DNA of 5,060 bases, taken from assembly GCA_017472105.1 (NCBI GenBank), contig JAFUQY010000438.1, forward strand, positions 1 through 5,060, in the 5' to 3' direction. Origin of the DNA: Clostridia bacterium. Lineage in GTDB: Bacteria > Bacillota_A > Clostridia > Oscillospirales > CAG-272. Made by a program: the position numbers and the translations under genes. Below the pieces are notes generated by a model, which was not told the origin of the DNA, ran no database searches, and was given only the letters and a program-made list of their open reading frames with translations. Shown piece by piece: positions 1 to 5,060 of this stretch. The stretch's first letter is position 1, and the number at the start of each line of letters is the position of its first letter.

Positions 1-118
1 CGCGTTCGGGAATCAGGTCGCAGAAGCCTGCCAGTTCAACGATGTCCTTGAAGCCGAGGAAGTGACCGAGATGATAGGAGCCGATGCCGCCGCAGCCGAT
101 GATAGCGAGTTTTTTCAT
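1..118 (-). CDS. Gfo/Idh/MocA-family oxidoreductase, N-terminal fragment (runs off left edge)
   Basis: Only the first 39 codons are present. The peptide begins MKKLAIIGCGGIGSYHLGHF and continues to a segment ending GFCDLIPER. This is a beta strand followed by a glycine-rich GxGGIG dinucleotide-binding turn (residues 8-13), an alpha helix and a second strand ending in an acidic residue (D35). That is the Rossmann start expected of Gfo/Idh/MocA NAD(P)-dependent sugar or inositol dehydrogenases. The start is supported by an AAGGAG ribosome binding site (128-133) 9 nt upstream. It lies 37 bp downstream of the solute-binding protein gene on the same strand, so it is probably the third gene of the same operon. 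Family enzymes oxidise or reduce hydroxyl/keto groups of sugars and polyols in the cytoplasm. The substrate and the catalytic Lys/His residues lie outside the window. Another Rossmann-fold family remains possible because the C-terminal domain is not seen. Confidence 0.82.
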   Translation of the reverse strand, partial: MKKLAIIGCGGIGSYHLGHFLGFKDIVELAGFCDLIPER

Positions 119-127
119 GATGTTTTT

Positions 128-133
128 CTCCTT
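128..133 (-). promoter_or_regulatory. Ribosome binding site of the oxidoreductase gene
   Basis: On the minus strand this reads AAGGAG, 9 nt before the ATG at 118. It fixes the start of the fragment that leaves the window and lies within the 37-bp gap after the solute-binding protein stop codon. Confidence 0.75.
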
Positions 134-155
134 GATGATGTGATTGTGATATTGA

Positions 156-1643
156 TTATTCTTCCGTTTCGTAGAAGAATTCCATTGTATTGCTGATTGC
201 CTTCTTGAGTGCCTTTTCGTTCTTCTTGACAGCGGACATGTAGTTTTCACCGCCCGCATCAACTGCGGAGGTGAAGGTGCCGGAAACGCCGCCCCAGCCG
301 AAGATATCGCCGATGTCGTAAATGCGGTACTGGATGATGATTTCGAGCATTTCAAGGCTTTCCGCGTCGCGCATGGACTTGCCGGTGATGGTGGTGTCGA
401 AGTATGCCGGACGGAGCTTCTTCAGGCTCTCGATGGCAAGAGCTTCGGTGACGTCAGCGACCATTTTCTGATCCTGCACGGAGGTGGGAACGGTGTAGCA
501 GAGCGCGGAGCTGAGCACCTGACAGGTGTAATATTCCTGGGAGGTTTCGTACTTGGGGAAGGGAATCAGACCGAAGTCGTGTTCCATTTCACGGAGTTCC
601 GCGAACTTGCCGATAACCTCGCCGTAGAAAAGGCTGTGGCCGTTGTAGAATGTGTTGGTCGCCCATTCGTTGTCGTTGGTGCCGGCGCCGGGAAAACGGT
701 CGGGAATAACGGTTGCCTGTTCGTCGTTGATGATGGAGCCGATCTTGACGGCAATATCTACCATCTTTTCGTTGGTCATGTTGGAAACATAGCTGCCTTC
801 GCCGTCCGGAACAACGAGGGACTCACCGGAACCCGCAAGCATACCCATGTAAGATGATGTATGGGTGGAGAAGCCGAAGTAGTCGTCCGGAGCGGTAAGC
901 TGTCCGTCGCCGTTTGCATCCCCCGCAACCTGACCCATCAGCTCATGCATTTTGTCCATGGTCCATTCGTTTTCACGAACGAGCGTGTAGGGGGTAGTGA
1001 GGTTGTACTGGGTGACGAGCATCTTGTTGAAGTACAGCACCCATGTTGCTTCGTTGTACTGGATATTGATTTCGTTTTCCGCGAAGTAGGTTTTGCCGTT
1101 GAAAGTCAGGGTGTCGATGGATGCCTGATCCCACCAGGGCATATCGAGGCGGAGTCCTTCCATTGCGGCAAGATTGAGCAGATTGTCATTGAGTGCGAGG
1201 GAAGCCGCCGTGGAAATGCCGGGATATGCAATAGAGTAGGTCGAGTCGCCGGCTGCAACCGCGGTCTTGATATCGCCGCCGACGTCGCCGGATTCGTATG
1301 CGCTGATCTTTACATCCATGGTGTCTTCGATGTAGGTATTGCGTTCATAGATGCTGTCGTTGAAGGTTTCGCCGCTCATTTCGTCGGCATCCACCTGCTC
1401 CAGACACCATGTCTGGTCGGTGGAATTCATGATGGTGAATTCCGCACCGTTGTAGGTGGCGGTGGGCATGTATTCTGCGTAATCCTCTTCTGTTTCCGCA
1501 GAAGCTTCGGTTTCGCTGCCGGCCTGAGCCGCATCACTGCCGGAAGGCGCGGTATCATCCGTGCTGTCGCCGGTATCGGAGCATGCGGTAAGGGAGCAGA
1601 GAATCGCTGCGGTCAGCAAAAGGGAAAGAAGTCTGTTTTTCAT
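156..1643 (-). CDS. Extracellular solute-binding lipoprotein of a probable sugar ABC transporter
   Basis: Predicted 495-aa protein. The N-terminus is a classical lipoprotein signal: basic MKNR, hydrophobic residues 5-17, then lipobox L18-T19-A20-C21, so Cys21 should be lipidated and the protein anchored on the outside of the membrane. Residues 22-58 form an acidic, Ser/Thr/Ala-rich linker. The mature domain shows features common in Clostridia-type family 1 carbohydrate-binding proteins: an MPWWDQ segment (168-173), FNGKTYF (181-187), an LYFNK segment (203-207), and an acidic loop D242-x-N244-x-D246-G that resembles an EF-hand-like calcium loop. An upstream in-frame extension to 1778 is possible, but the start at 1643 has a GAGGA ribosome binding site and begins exactly at the signal peptide. 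The family role is to capture a solute, usually a mono- or oligosaccharide, and deliver it to an ABC permease. No permease is visible, so the ligand and transporter partner are unknown. It sits between an isomerase-like gene and an oxidoreductase gene, implying an imported sugar that they process. Confidence 0.92.
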   Translation of the reverse strand: MKNRLLSLLLTAAILCSLTACSDTGDSTDDTAPSGSDAAQAGSETEASAETEEDYAEYMPTATYNGAEFTIMNSTDQTWCLEQVDADEMSGETFNDSIYERNTYIEDTMDVKISAYESGDVGGDIKTAVAAGDSTYSIAYPGISTAASLALNDNLLNLAAMEGLRLDMPWWDQASIDTLTFNGKTYFAENEINIQYNEATWVLYFNKMLVTQYNLTTPYTLVRENEWTMDKMHELMGQVAGDANGDGQLTAPDDYFGFSTHTSSYMGMLAGSGESLVVPDGEGSYVSNMTNEKMVDIAVKIGSIINDEQATVIPDRFPGAGTNDNEWATNTFYNGHSLFYGEVIGKFAELREMEHDFGLIPFPKYETSQEYYTCQVLSSALCYTVPTSVQDQKMVADVTEALAIESLKKLRPAYFDTTITGKSMRDAESLEMLEIIIQYRIYDIGDIFGWGGVSGTFTSAVDAGGENYMSAVKKNEKALKKAISNTMEFFYETEE

Positions 1644-1651
1644 AGGTGTAT

Positions 1652-1656
1652 TCCTC
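1652..1656 (-). promoter_or_regulatory. Ribosome binding site deciding the lipoprotein start
   Basis: On the minus strand this reads GAGGA, 8 nt before the ATG at 1643. It favours that ATG over the in-frame ATGs at 1658 and 1778, which would put extra residues in front of the signal peptide. Confidence 0.72.
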
Positions 1657-1722
1657 ATTTTACTAAGATAAATTTGTTCAAAAACAATGACTTGCGGAAA
1701 AGGAATCTGCTGTCTGCCGGGA

Positions 1723-2550
1723 TCAGTAAGTGATGATTTCGCCGATTTCGGATGCGACCTTCTTATAATAATCCTCAAAGCTCATGCCGGCGTCGCTCTT
1801 GAAGACTTCCCCTGTCAGATAGCCGTCAAATCCAGCCTTGCGGAGCGCGGGAATGATTGCACGCCAGTTGCCGCTGCCGTGGGTGATGTCCTGCCAGGTA
1901 CCGCCGGAGTTGAGACCGCCGTTTCTCTTGTAGTCCTTGACGTGAACGTAGCCGATCCACTTGCCGAGAACTTCAACCCAGTATTCGGAAATGGAAAACG
2001 CGAGCATGTTGCCGGCATCGAAGTATGCGCCGATCTTGTCAGAGCCGATTTCCTCAAACATGGTCAGCATGTCGAACGGGGAGAGGAAGAAGCCGTTCCA
2101 TACATTTTCCAGACCGACGAAAATGCCCAGCTCTTCAATCTCGGGCTTCATCCACTTGAAGAATTCGATGGTGTTCTTCCGTGCTTCGAGCAGGGTAATC
2201 TCGCCGCCCATGCCGCCGGGAGCTGTGAGAATACCGCCCGCACCGAGAGCCTTTGCCGCTTCGATCTGCTTGAGCAGGAGGGCACGGTACGCATCGCGCT
2301 TTTCCGGAATTCCGCTCATGCCTGCGGAGAGGGAAGTGGAGATGCTGACAACGGGCAGATTGTACTTTTCGCTCAGCGCACGGATTGCCGCGTAGTCTTC
2401 GGCTGTGCTTTCCATGGACAGACCGTGTGCGGCGCCGGGAGCGTCTATGTTCAATTCGATCCCGTCAAATCCGGCTTCGGATACGGCGCGGAACATTTCC
2501 TCAAAGCTCAGGGAACCGTCCACGGTCCATGCATTCAGTGACTTTTTCAT
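1723..2550 (-). CDS. Sugar phosphate isomerase/epimerase-like TIM-barrel protein
   Basis: Predicted 275-aa cytoplasmic protein, a normal length for the xylose-isomerase-like TIM-barrel (AP endonuclease 2) family. Family landmarks occur in order: GFDGIELNID (27-36, first barrel strands), a GAGGILTAPGG turn (103-113), GLENVW with E148, YFDAGNM with D178, YVHVKD with H203, and LTGEVF with E248. E148, D178, H203 and E248 match the four divalent-metal ligands expected in ketose 3-epimerases and UlaE-like L-xylulose-5-phosphate 3-epimerases. The DxGN and VHVKD motifs resemble the UlaE/hexulose-6-phosphate isomerase branch more than the DxxH form of tagatose/psicose epimerases. The family interconverts ketose epimers or aldose/ketose pairs; some relatives act on 3-keto sugars or cleave C-glycosides with Gfo/Idh/MocA partners. 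It is the first gene of the minus-strand operon, with a strong ribosome binding site (GGAGGT) 4 nt before ATG. Family assignment is firm; substrate and exact reaction are not. Confidence 0.9.
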   Translation of the reverse strand: MKKSLNAWTVDGSLSFEEMFRAVSEAGFDGIELNIDAPGAAHGLSMESTAEDYAAIRALSEKYNLPVVSISTSLSAGMSGIPEKRDAYRALLLKQIEAAKALGAGGILTAPGGMGGEITLLEARKNTIEFFKWMKPEIEELGIFVGLENVWNGFFLSPFDMLTMFEEIGSDKIGAYFDAGNMLAFSISEYWVEVLGKWIGYVHVKDYKRNGGLNSGGTWQDITHGSGNWRAIIPALRKAGFDGYLTGEVFKSDAGMSFEDYYKKVASEIGEIITY

Positions 2551-2554
2551 GTTT

Positions 2555-2560
2555 ACCTCC
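2555..2560 (-). promoter_or_regulatory. Strong ribosome binding site of the isomerase gene
   Basis: On the minus strand this reads GGAGGT, 4 nt before the ATG at 2550. It is near-perfectly complementary to the 16S anti-Shine-Dalgarno sequence and supports this start. Confidence 0.85.
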
Positions 2561-2600
2561 GATTATTCTGTGATTTTTATGACAATTTTACAGATTTCTC

Positions 2601-2635
2601 TTGATTTTTGCTGATTACAGTATATACTATAAATA
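2601..2635 (+). promoter_or_regulatory. Probable promoter of the araC-like regulator operon
   Basis: On the plus strand, TTGATT (2601-2606) and TATACT (2623-2628) are separated by 16 bp. An alternative -10, TATAAA (2628-2633), fits less well. Initiation would fall near 2635, leaving a leader of about 83 nt before the regulator start. The match is somewhat weaker than the opposite promoter. The two promoters overlap almost completely, so they probably cannot both be occupied by RNA polymerase at once. Confidence 0.55.
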
Positions 2636-2647
2636 CGATCAAGTCAA
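2612..2647 (-). promoter_or_regulatory. Sigma-A-type promoter of the sugar operon
   Basis: On the minus strand, TTGACT (2642-2647) and TATACT (2619-2624) are separated by exactly 17 bp, close to the TTGACA-17-TATAAT consensus. Initiation would be expected near 2612, giving a 5' leader of about 62 nt that is AT-rich and has no obvious strong hairpin. A candidate regulator site (ATCAAG repeats, 2638-2660) overlaps the -35 box, and the -10 lies in a palindrome shared with the opposite promoter. The start site is predicted from spacing, not measured. Confidence 0.75.
2619..2628. repeat. Palindrome AGTATATACT carrying both -10 boxes
   Basis: This perfect 10-bp palindrome contains TATACT on each strand: 2623-2628 on plus and 2619-2624 on minus. 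It is therefore the shared -10 region of the two opposing promoters. A palindrome could also be a dimeric repressor site, but the promoter explanation is sufficient. Confidence 0.65.
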
Positions 2648-2660
2648 TGCGCGAATCAAG
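2638..2660. promoter_or_regulatory. Candidate AraC-type operator: ATCAAG direct repeat, 17-bp period
   Basis: ATCAAG occurs at 2638-2643 and again at 2655-2660, both on the plus strand, 17 bp apart start to start. A third copy lies inverted at 2600-2605 (CTTGAT), at the -35 of the plus promoter. AraC-family activators commonly bind paired direct half-sites of about this spacing, with the promoter-proximal half touching the -35 box. Here the proximal copy overlaps the sugar-operon -35 by two bases. The match is short, so the assignment is inferred from position and repetition. Confidence 0.4.
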
Positions 2661-2676
2661 CGTTTTTATGGACAAA

Positions 2677-2694
2677 ACAACTGTCACAACTGAC
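2677..2694. repeat. Tandem 9-bp repeat in the regulator leader
   Basis: ACAACTGTC (2677-2685) is followed immediately by ACAACTGAC (2686-2694), 8 of 9 bases identical. It sits about 65-82 bp upstream of the predicted sugar-operon start and inside the regulator's 5' leader. It could be a second regulator site or a chance duplication. Confidence 0.4.
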
Positions 2695-2704
2695 GAGTAT
2701 TTGG

Positions 2705-2710
2705 AAAGGA
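2705..2710 (+). promoter_or_regulatory. Ribosome binding site of the AraC-family gene
   Basis: AAAGGA lies 7 nt before the ATG at 2718. An in-frame TGA occupies 2715-2717 directly before that ATG, so the gene cannot start further upstream. Confidence 0.75.
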
Positions 2711-2717
2711 ATGTTGA

Positions 2718-3584
2718 ATGGAAAACCAATCCTATTATCTGCACCGCATGCAGAGCACGGACGATATCTGCTCGACGGAGGTGCCGCTGCAAGTCAACTG
2801 TGCCGGGTATGTGAATATGTCCCGTGCCTTTGTGACGAACGGACGGCGGCATGACTGGTACCTCCAGCTCATCGACGATGGCTCGCTTACAACCGCAGGG
2901 ACTGTGATGACACCGGGGCAGTTCATTGTGCGGCCGCCGGAGAAACCGTTCCGGTATGAGCTGAAAAACGACGGGAGCATCGGGTACTACTGGGTGCATT
3001 TCACCGGAAGCTGGGCTGAGGGACTGCTGAGCTCCGCCGGGATCGGGTCGGACAGAATCTACACCATATCCGACGACAGAATGCAGTCGCTGCGGCGGGA
3101 TTTCGGCATGCTTTTCCGCGAATTCATGCTGCGGCGGCAGGGATACCGGGAGATGAGCGCATCGTTTCTGACCTCACTGGTTGTGCGGCTGGGACGTGCG
3201 GTGGCGGCGGATTCCACGGAAAGCGAGAGCAACGGACTGAGAAAGCGTCTGGAGCACTCGGCGGCATACATCCACAGTCATTATACGGAGAACCTCACGG
3301 TTACGGAACTGGCGGCAATGGAGCATCTTTCGGAGAGCCGGTTCCGCGACATTTTCCGGGAGGCATTTGGAGCACCGCCGGGGGATTACATCATCAATCT
3401 GCGGCTGTCCCATGCGTGCGAGCTTCTTCTGACGACGGACCTCAACATATCGGAAACGGCGGAGATCTGCGGCTACTCGGATGTGCTGTATTTCTGCCGC
3501 CTGTTCCGGAGAAAAATGGGCGTGACCCCTGCGGCATACCGGAAAAACGCCGTACAGAACCAGACAGGAGAAAATGCGATATGA
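2718..3584 (+). CDS. AraC-family transcriptional regulator
   Basis: Predicted 288-aa DNA-binding protein, a typical length for the cupin-plus-HTH AraC/XylS class. The N-terminal sensing domain (about 20-115) contains RRHDWYLQLIDDG (43-55), a TPGQFIVRPPEKPFRYEL stretch (65-82) and YYWVHFTGS (90-98); the WVHFTG motif is characteristic of sugar-responsive members with an AraC-type cupin. The C-terminal domain (about 173-276) has two helix-turn-helix units: LTVTELAAMEHLSESRFRDI (193-212) and ISETAEICGYSDVLYFCRLF (244-263), ending in the family signature FRRKMGVTPAAYRK (263-276). It is divergent from the sugar operon and shares a very compact promoter region with it, so it most likely senses a related sugar and regulates that operon and possibly itself. 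Its stop overlaps the sbcD start (ATGA). The ligand, and whether it activates or represses, cannot be read from sequence. Confidence 0.94.
   Translation: MENQSYYLHRMQSTDDICSTEVPLQVNCAGYVNMSRAFVTNGRRHDWYLQLIDDGSLTTAGTVMTPGQFIVRPPEKPFRYELKNDGSIGYYWVHFTGSWAEGLLSSAGIGSDRIYTISDDRMQSLRRDFGMLFREFMLRRQGYREMSASFLTSLVVRLGRAVAADSTESESNGLRKRLEHSAAYIHSHYTENLTVTELAAMEHLSESRFRDIFREAFGAPPGDYIINLRLSHACELLLTTDLNISETAEICGYSDVLYFCRLFRRKMGVTPAAYRKNAVQNQTGENAI
3566..3584 (+). promoter_or_regulatory. sbcD ribosome binding site and ATGA stop-start overlap
   Basis: AGGAG (3566-3570) lies inside the 3' end of the regulator gene, 10 nt before the sbcD ATG (3581). The regulator stop TGA (3582-3584) overlaps that ATG as ATGA, the usual arrangement for translational coupling. 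Confidence 0.8.
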
Positions 3585-4732
3585 AATTTTTACATACATC
3601 GGATCTGCACATCGGACTGCGCCTGTGCGAGGTTTCGCTGAACGCGGAGATTGCATCCGTACTGCACGAAATCGCGGAAATCGCACAGCGGGAAGCCTGT
3701 GACGCCGTCGTGATTGCCGGGGACATCTACGACCGTGCGAATCCGTCAGCGGAGGCATCGGCTGTGTTCGACGATTTTGTGACGGAGCTTGCGGGCATGC
3801 ACATCGCTGTCCTTGCAGTCTCGGGCAACCACGACAGTCCCGAGCGGGTGGCGTACCTGTCGAGACTCACGGAAGAGCGCGGCGTGTATTTCTCTCCCGT
3901 GTTTGACGGATGTATGCGGGAAGTAACATTCGCGGACGGTTTCGGTGAGGTGGTGTTCCATCTTCTGCCGTTTGTGCGTCCGGTGAACGTGCAGGCGTTG
4001 TGTGAATCCGACTGCGTGACCTACCACGATGCCATGGCAGCCGTGACAGAAAAGCTGAATCTTGACGACGGCAGACGCCACGTAATGGTGACGCATCAGT
4101 TTGTCATCCCGGGCGGAGGAAACGAGAAAATCCCGGAGGATGCGGAAGAACACGCCGTCGCCGGAGGAATCGGTGCGGTCGGAGCGGATGTGTTCGCGAA
4201 CTTCGACTACACTGCACTCGGACACCTGCACCGCCCGCATTTTGTCGGCTCGGAACGCGTGAATTTTTCGGGATCTCCTGTGAAATGCTCGTTCAATGAG
4301 GTGAATGACGAAAAATCCGTGACGGTCGTGACGCTGACGGATACGCTGTCGTGCGAGCGGATTCCACTGCATCCCATGCGGGATCTGCGGGAGATGCGCG
4401 GAACGTACGACGAAGTCACCTCCCTCGGATACCGTGCGGCGGGCAATCCGGACGACTATCTCCGCATTGTTCTCACGGACGAGGAGGATATCCCCGATGC
4501 CGTCGCGAAGCTGAGAACGATCTACCCGAACCTGATGCGGCTGAACTACGACAACAAACGAACAAAAGTGACATTGAACGGAGAAGTTTTTGCGGATGAA
4601 GACGACTCGGTCACGCCGCTCTCCGTTTTTGCAGAGCTTTACGAAATGCAGAACAACGCACCGCCGACGGAGGATGTGCTGGCAATGGCGGAAGAACTGT
4701 TTGAAGAATCGGAAAAGGAGGGCGCGCTGTGA
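3581..4732 (+). CDS. sbcD: SbcD, nuclease subunit of the SbcCD (Rad50-Mre11-like) complex
   Basis: Predicted 383-aa protein, the usual SbcD length. The Mre11-type metallophosphoesterase motifs are all visible: D8-x-H10 in HTSDLHIG, G47-D48-x-x-D51 in AGDIYDRA, G82-N83-H84-D85, H172 in VTHQF, and G214-H215-x-H217 in GHLHRPH. These residues bind two metal ions (Mn in characterised homologues) for ATP-regulated 3'-5' exonuclease and hairpin/end endonuclease activity on DNA. The rest (about 265-383) corresponds to the capping and SbcC-binding C-terminal region. No key residue is missing, so it should be active. The start at 3581 is chosen over longer in-frame extensions because it begins precisely at the conserved MKFLHTSD and has a ribosome binding site. 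It overlaps the regulator by 4 nt and the next gene, sbcC, by 4 nt, consistent with a stoichiometric complex made from one transcript. It acts in the cytoplasm on stalled forks, palindromes and protein-blocked ends. Confidence 0.96.
   Translation: MKFLHTSDLHIGLRLCEVSLNAEIASVLHEIAEIAQREACDAVVIAGDIYDRANPSAEASAVFDDFVTELAGMHIAVLAVSGNHDSPERVAYLSRLTEERGVYFSPVFDGCMREVTFADGFGEVVFHLLPFVRPVNVQALCESDCVTYHDAMAAVTEKLNLDDGRRHVMVTHQFVIPGGGNEKIPEDAEEHAVAGGIGAVGADVFANFDYTALGHLHRPHFVGSERVNFSGSPVKCSFNEVNDEKSVTVVTLTDTLSCERIPLHPMRDLREMRGTYDEVTSLGYRAAGNPDDYLRIVLTDEEDIPDAVAKLRTIYPNLMRLNYDNKRTKVTLNGEVFADEDDSVTPLSVFAELYEMQNNAPPTEDVLAMAEELFEESEKEGAL
4715..4732 (+). promoter_or_regulatory. sbcC ribosome binding site and GTGA overlap
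   Basis: AAGGAGG (4715-4721) is a near-ideal Shine-Dalgarno sequence 7 nt before GTG (4729). The sbcD stop TGA (4730-4732) overlaps it as GTGA. This decides for the GTG start over the downstream ATG at 4750. Confidence 0.82.
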
Positions 4733-5060
4733 GACCGATTACACTGACGATGCAGGCGTTTGGGCCGTATGCCGGAAAAACCGAGCTTGACCTGACCGGG
4801 ATCACCGACGGCGGACTGTACCTCATCTGCGGAGACACCGGAGCGGGGAAGACGATGCTCTTTGACGCGATCACCTTTGCGCTCTACGGCGAGCCGAGCG
4901 GTGAAAACCGGGAATCCGCGATGCTCCGCTCAAAGTGTGCTCAAACCGGCGTGATGACCTCGGTTCAGCTCATGTTCGAGCACCGCGGCGGGATGTGCGA
5001 AATCTACCGCGAATGGGGACGCGAACGAATCAAAAAAGGCGTGCAGGTCCTTGAAAAATC
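4729..5060 (+). CDS. sbcC: SbcC, ATPase subunit of SbcCD, N-terminal fragment (runs off right edge)
   Basis: The first 110 codons are present, starting with GTG read as Met. The peptide opens [20 protein letters not shown], the characteristic SbcC/Rad50 N-terminus. It then shows the Walker A P-loop G35-D-T-G-A-G-K41-T42, followed by [15 protein letters not shown] (44-58) and a MLRSK element (about residues 65-69). This is the N-terminal ATP-binding half-domain of an SMC-like protein; the long coiled coil, zinc hook and C-terminal signature/Walker B half-domain lie beyond the window. Known homologues bind and hydrolyse ATP to control access of DNA to the SbcD nuclease. The ATG at 4750 would cut off the first conserved strand and is less likely as start. 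The overlap with sbcD supports co-translation. Confidence 0.95.
   Translation, partial: MRPITLTMQAFGPYAGKTELDLTGITDGGLYLICGDTGAGKTMLFDAITFALYGEPSGENRESAMLRSKCAQTGVMTSVQLMFEHRGGMCEIYREWGRERIKKGVQVLEK

Noticed and set aside
1674..1687. Short inverted repeat TTGTT-CAAA-AACAA in the 79-bp gap between the isomerase and lipoprotein genes
   Set aside because: It is a 5-bp all-but-AT stem without a U-tract on the minus strand, and no well-spaced -35/-10 pair is found around it, so neither a terminator nor an internal promoter is supported.
861..1733. Long plus-strand open frame opposite the solute-binding protein
   Set aside because: It is antisense to a gene with clear family motifs, signal peptide and ribosome binding site, and its product is Cys/Gly/Val-rich without recognisable domains; a coding shadow.
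1644..1778. N-terminal extension of the solute-binding protein by 45 residues
   Set aside because: It would place a basic, non-hydrophobic stretch before an intact lipoprotein signal and overlap the isomerase gene's 3' end; the ribosome binding site fits the ATG at 1643.
1687..2541. Long plus-strand open frame opposite the isomerase gene
   Set aside because: It lies wholly over the well-supported TIM-barrel gene on the other strand and has no family motif or fitting ribosome binding site.
2650..2667. CGC...GCG followed by TTTTT, resembling an intrinsic terminator or attenuator
   Set aside because: The stem is only 3 bp with a 7-nt loop, far too weak to terminate; the repeat element there is better explained by ATCAAG copies.
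2668..2814. Small open frame in the regulator leader starting MDKTTVTTDEYLERNV, possibly a leader peptide
   Set aside because: There is no ribosome binding site before its ATG (preceding bases are GCGTTTTT), and most of the frame overlaps the regulator gene in another frame, becoming Arg/Cys-rich and non-protein-like.
3416..3580. N-terminal extension of sbcD into the regulator gene
   Set aside because: The extension overlaps the conserved second helix-turn-helix of the regulator, and SbcD homology begins exactly at the ATG at 3581, which has its own ribosome binding site.

Overview
The window looks like chromosomal DNA from a moderately GC-rich Clostridia-type member of the Bacillota, perhaps a gut lineage related to Oscillospiraceae or Lachnospiraceae. 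This is inferred from strong AGGAGG-type ribosome binding sites, a near-consensus sigma-A-type promoter, a Clostridia-style solute-binding lipoprotein with an acidic Ser/Thr linker, and an AraC-family regulator beside sugar genes. Species cannot be named from sequence reading alone.

Layout: two divergent gene groups flank a 167-bp regulatory region (2551-2717). The minus-strand group, read right to left, is a sugar-phosphate isomerase/epimerase-like TIM-barrel protein (1723-2550), an extracellular solute-binding lipoprotein (156-1643) and the first 39 codons of a Gfo/Idh/MocA-type NAD(P)-dependent oxidoreductase (1-118, running off the left edge). The gaps of 79 and 37 bp, the shared strand and the lack of a convincing terminator suggest one sugar or glycoside uptake and catabolism operon. 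Its substrate is not identifiable here, and no permease is visible.

The plus-strand group is an AraC-family regulator (2718-3584), sbcD (3581-4732) and the start of sbcC (4729 to the right edge). The genes overlap by ATGA and GTGA, so all three look co-transcribed and translationally coupled. The regulator most plausibly controls the divergent sugar operon, while SbcCD is a housekeeping DNA end-processing nuclease. Their coupling is odd and may be simple read-through.

The intergenic region is the most information-dense part. It holds two oppositely directed sigma-A-type promoters whose -10 boxes share one palindrome (AGTATATACT, 2619-2628), a 17-bp-period ATCAAG direct repeat reaching into the -35 box of the sugar operon, and a tandem 9-bp repeat (2677-2694). 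Together these suggest a compact autoregulatory switch. I saw no RNA genes, CRISPR, insertion sequences, tRNA or clear intrinsic terminators. I found no strong evidence for an entirely new biological system; the most interesting points are the promoter architecture and the araC-sbcDC coupling.
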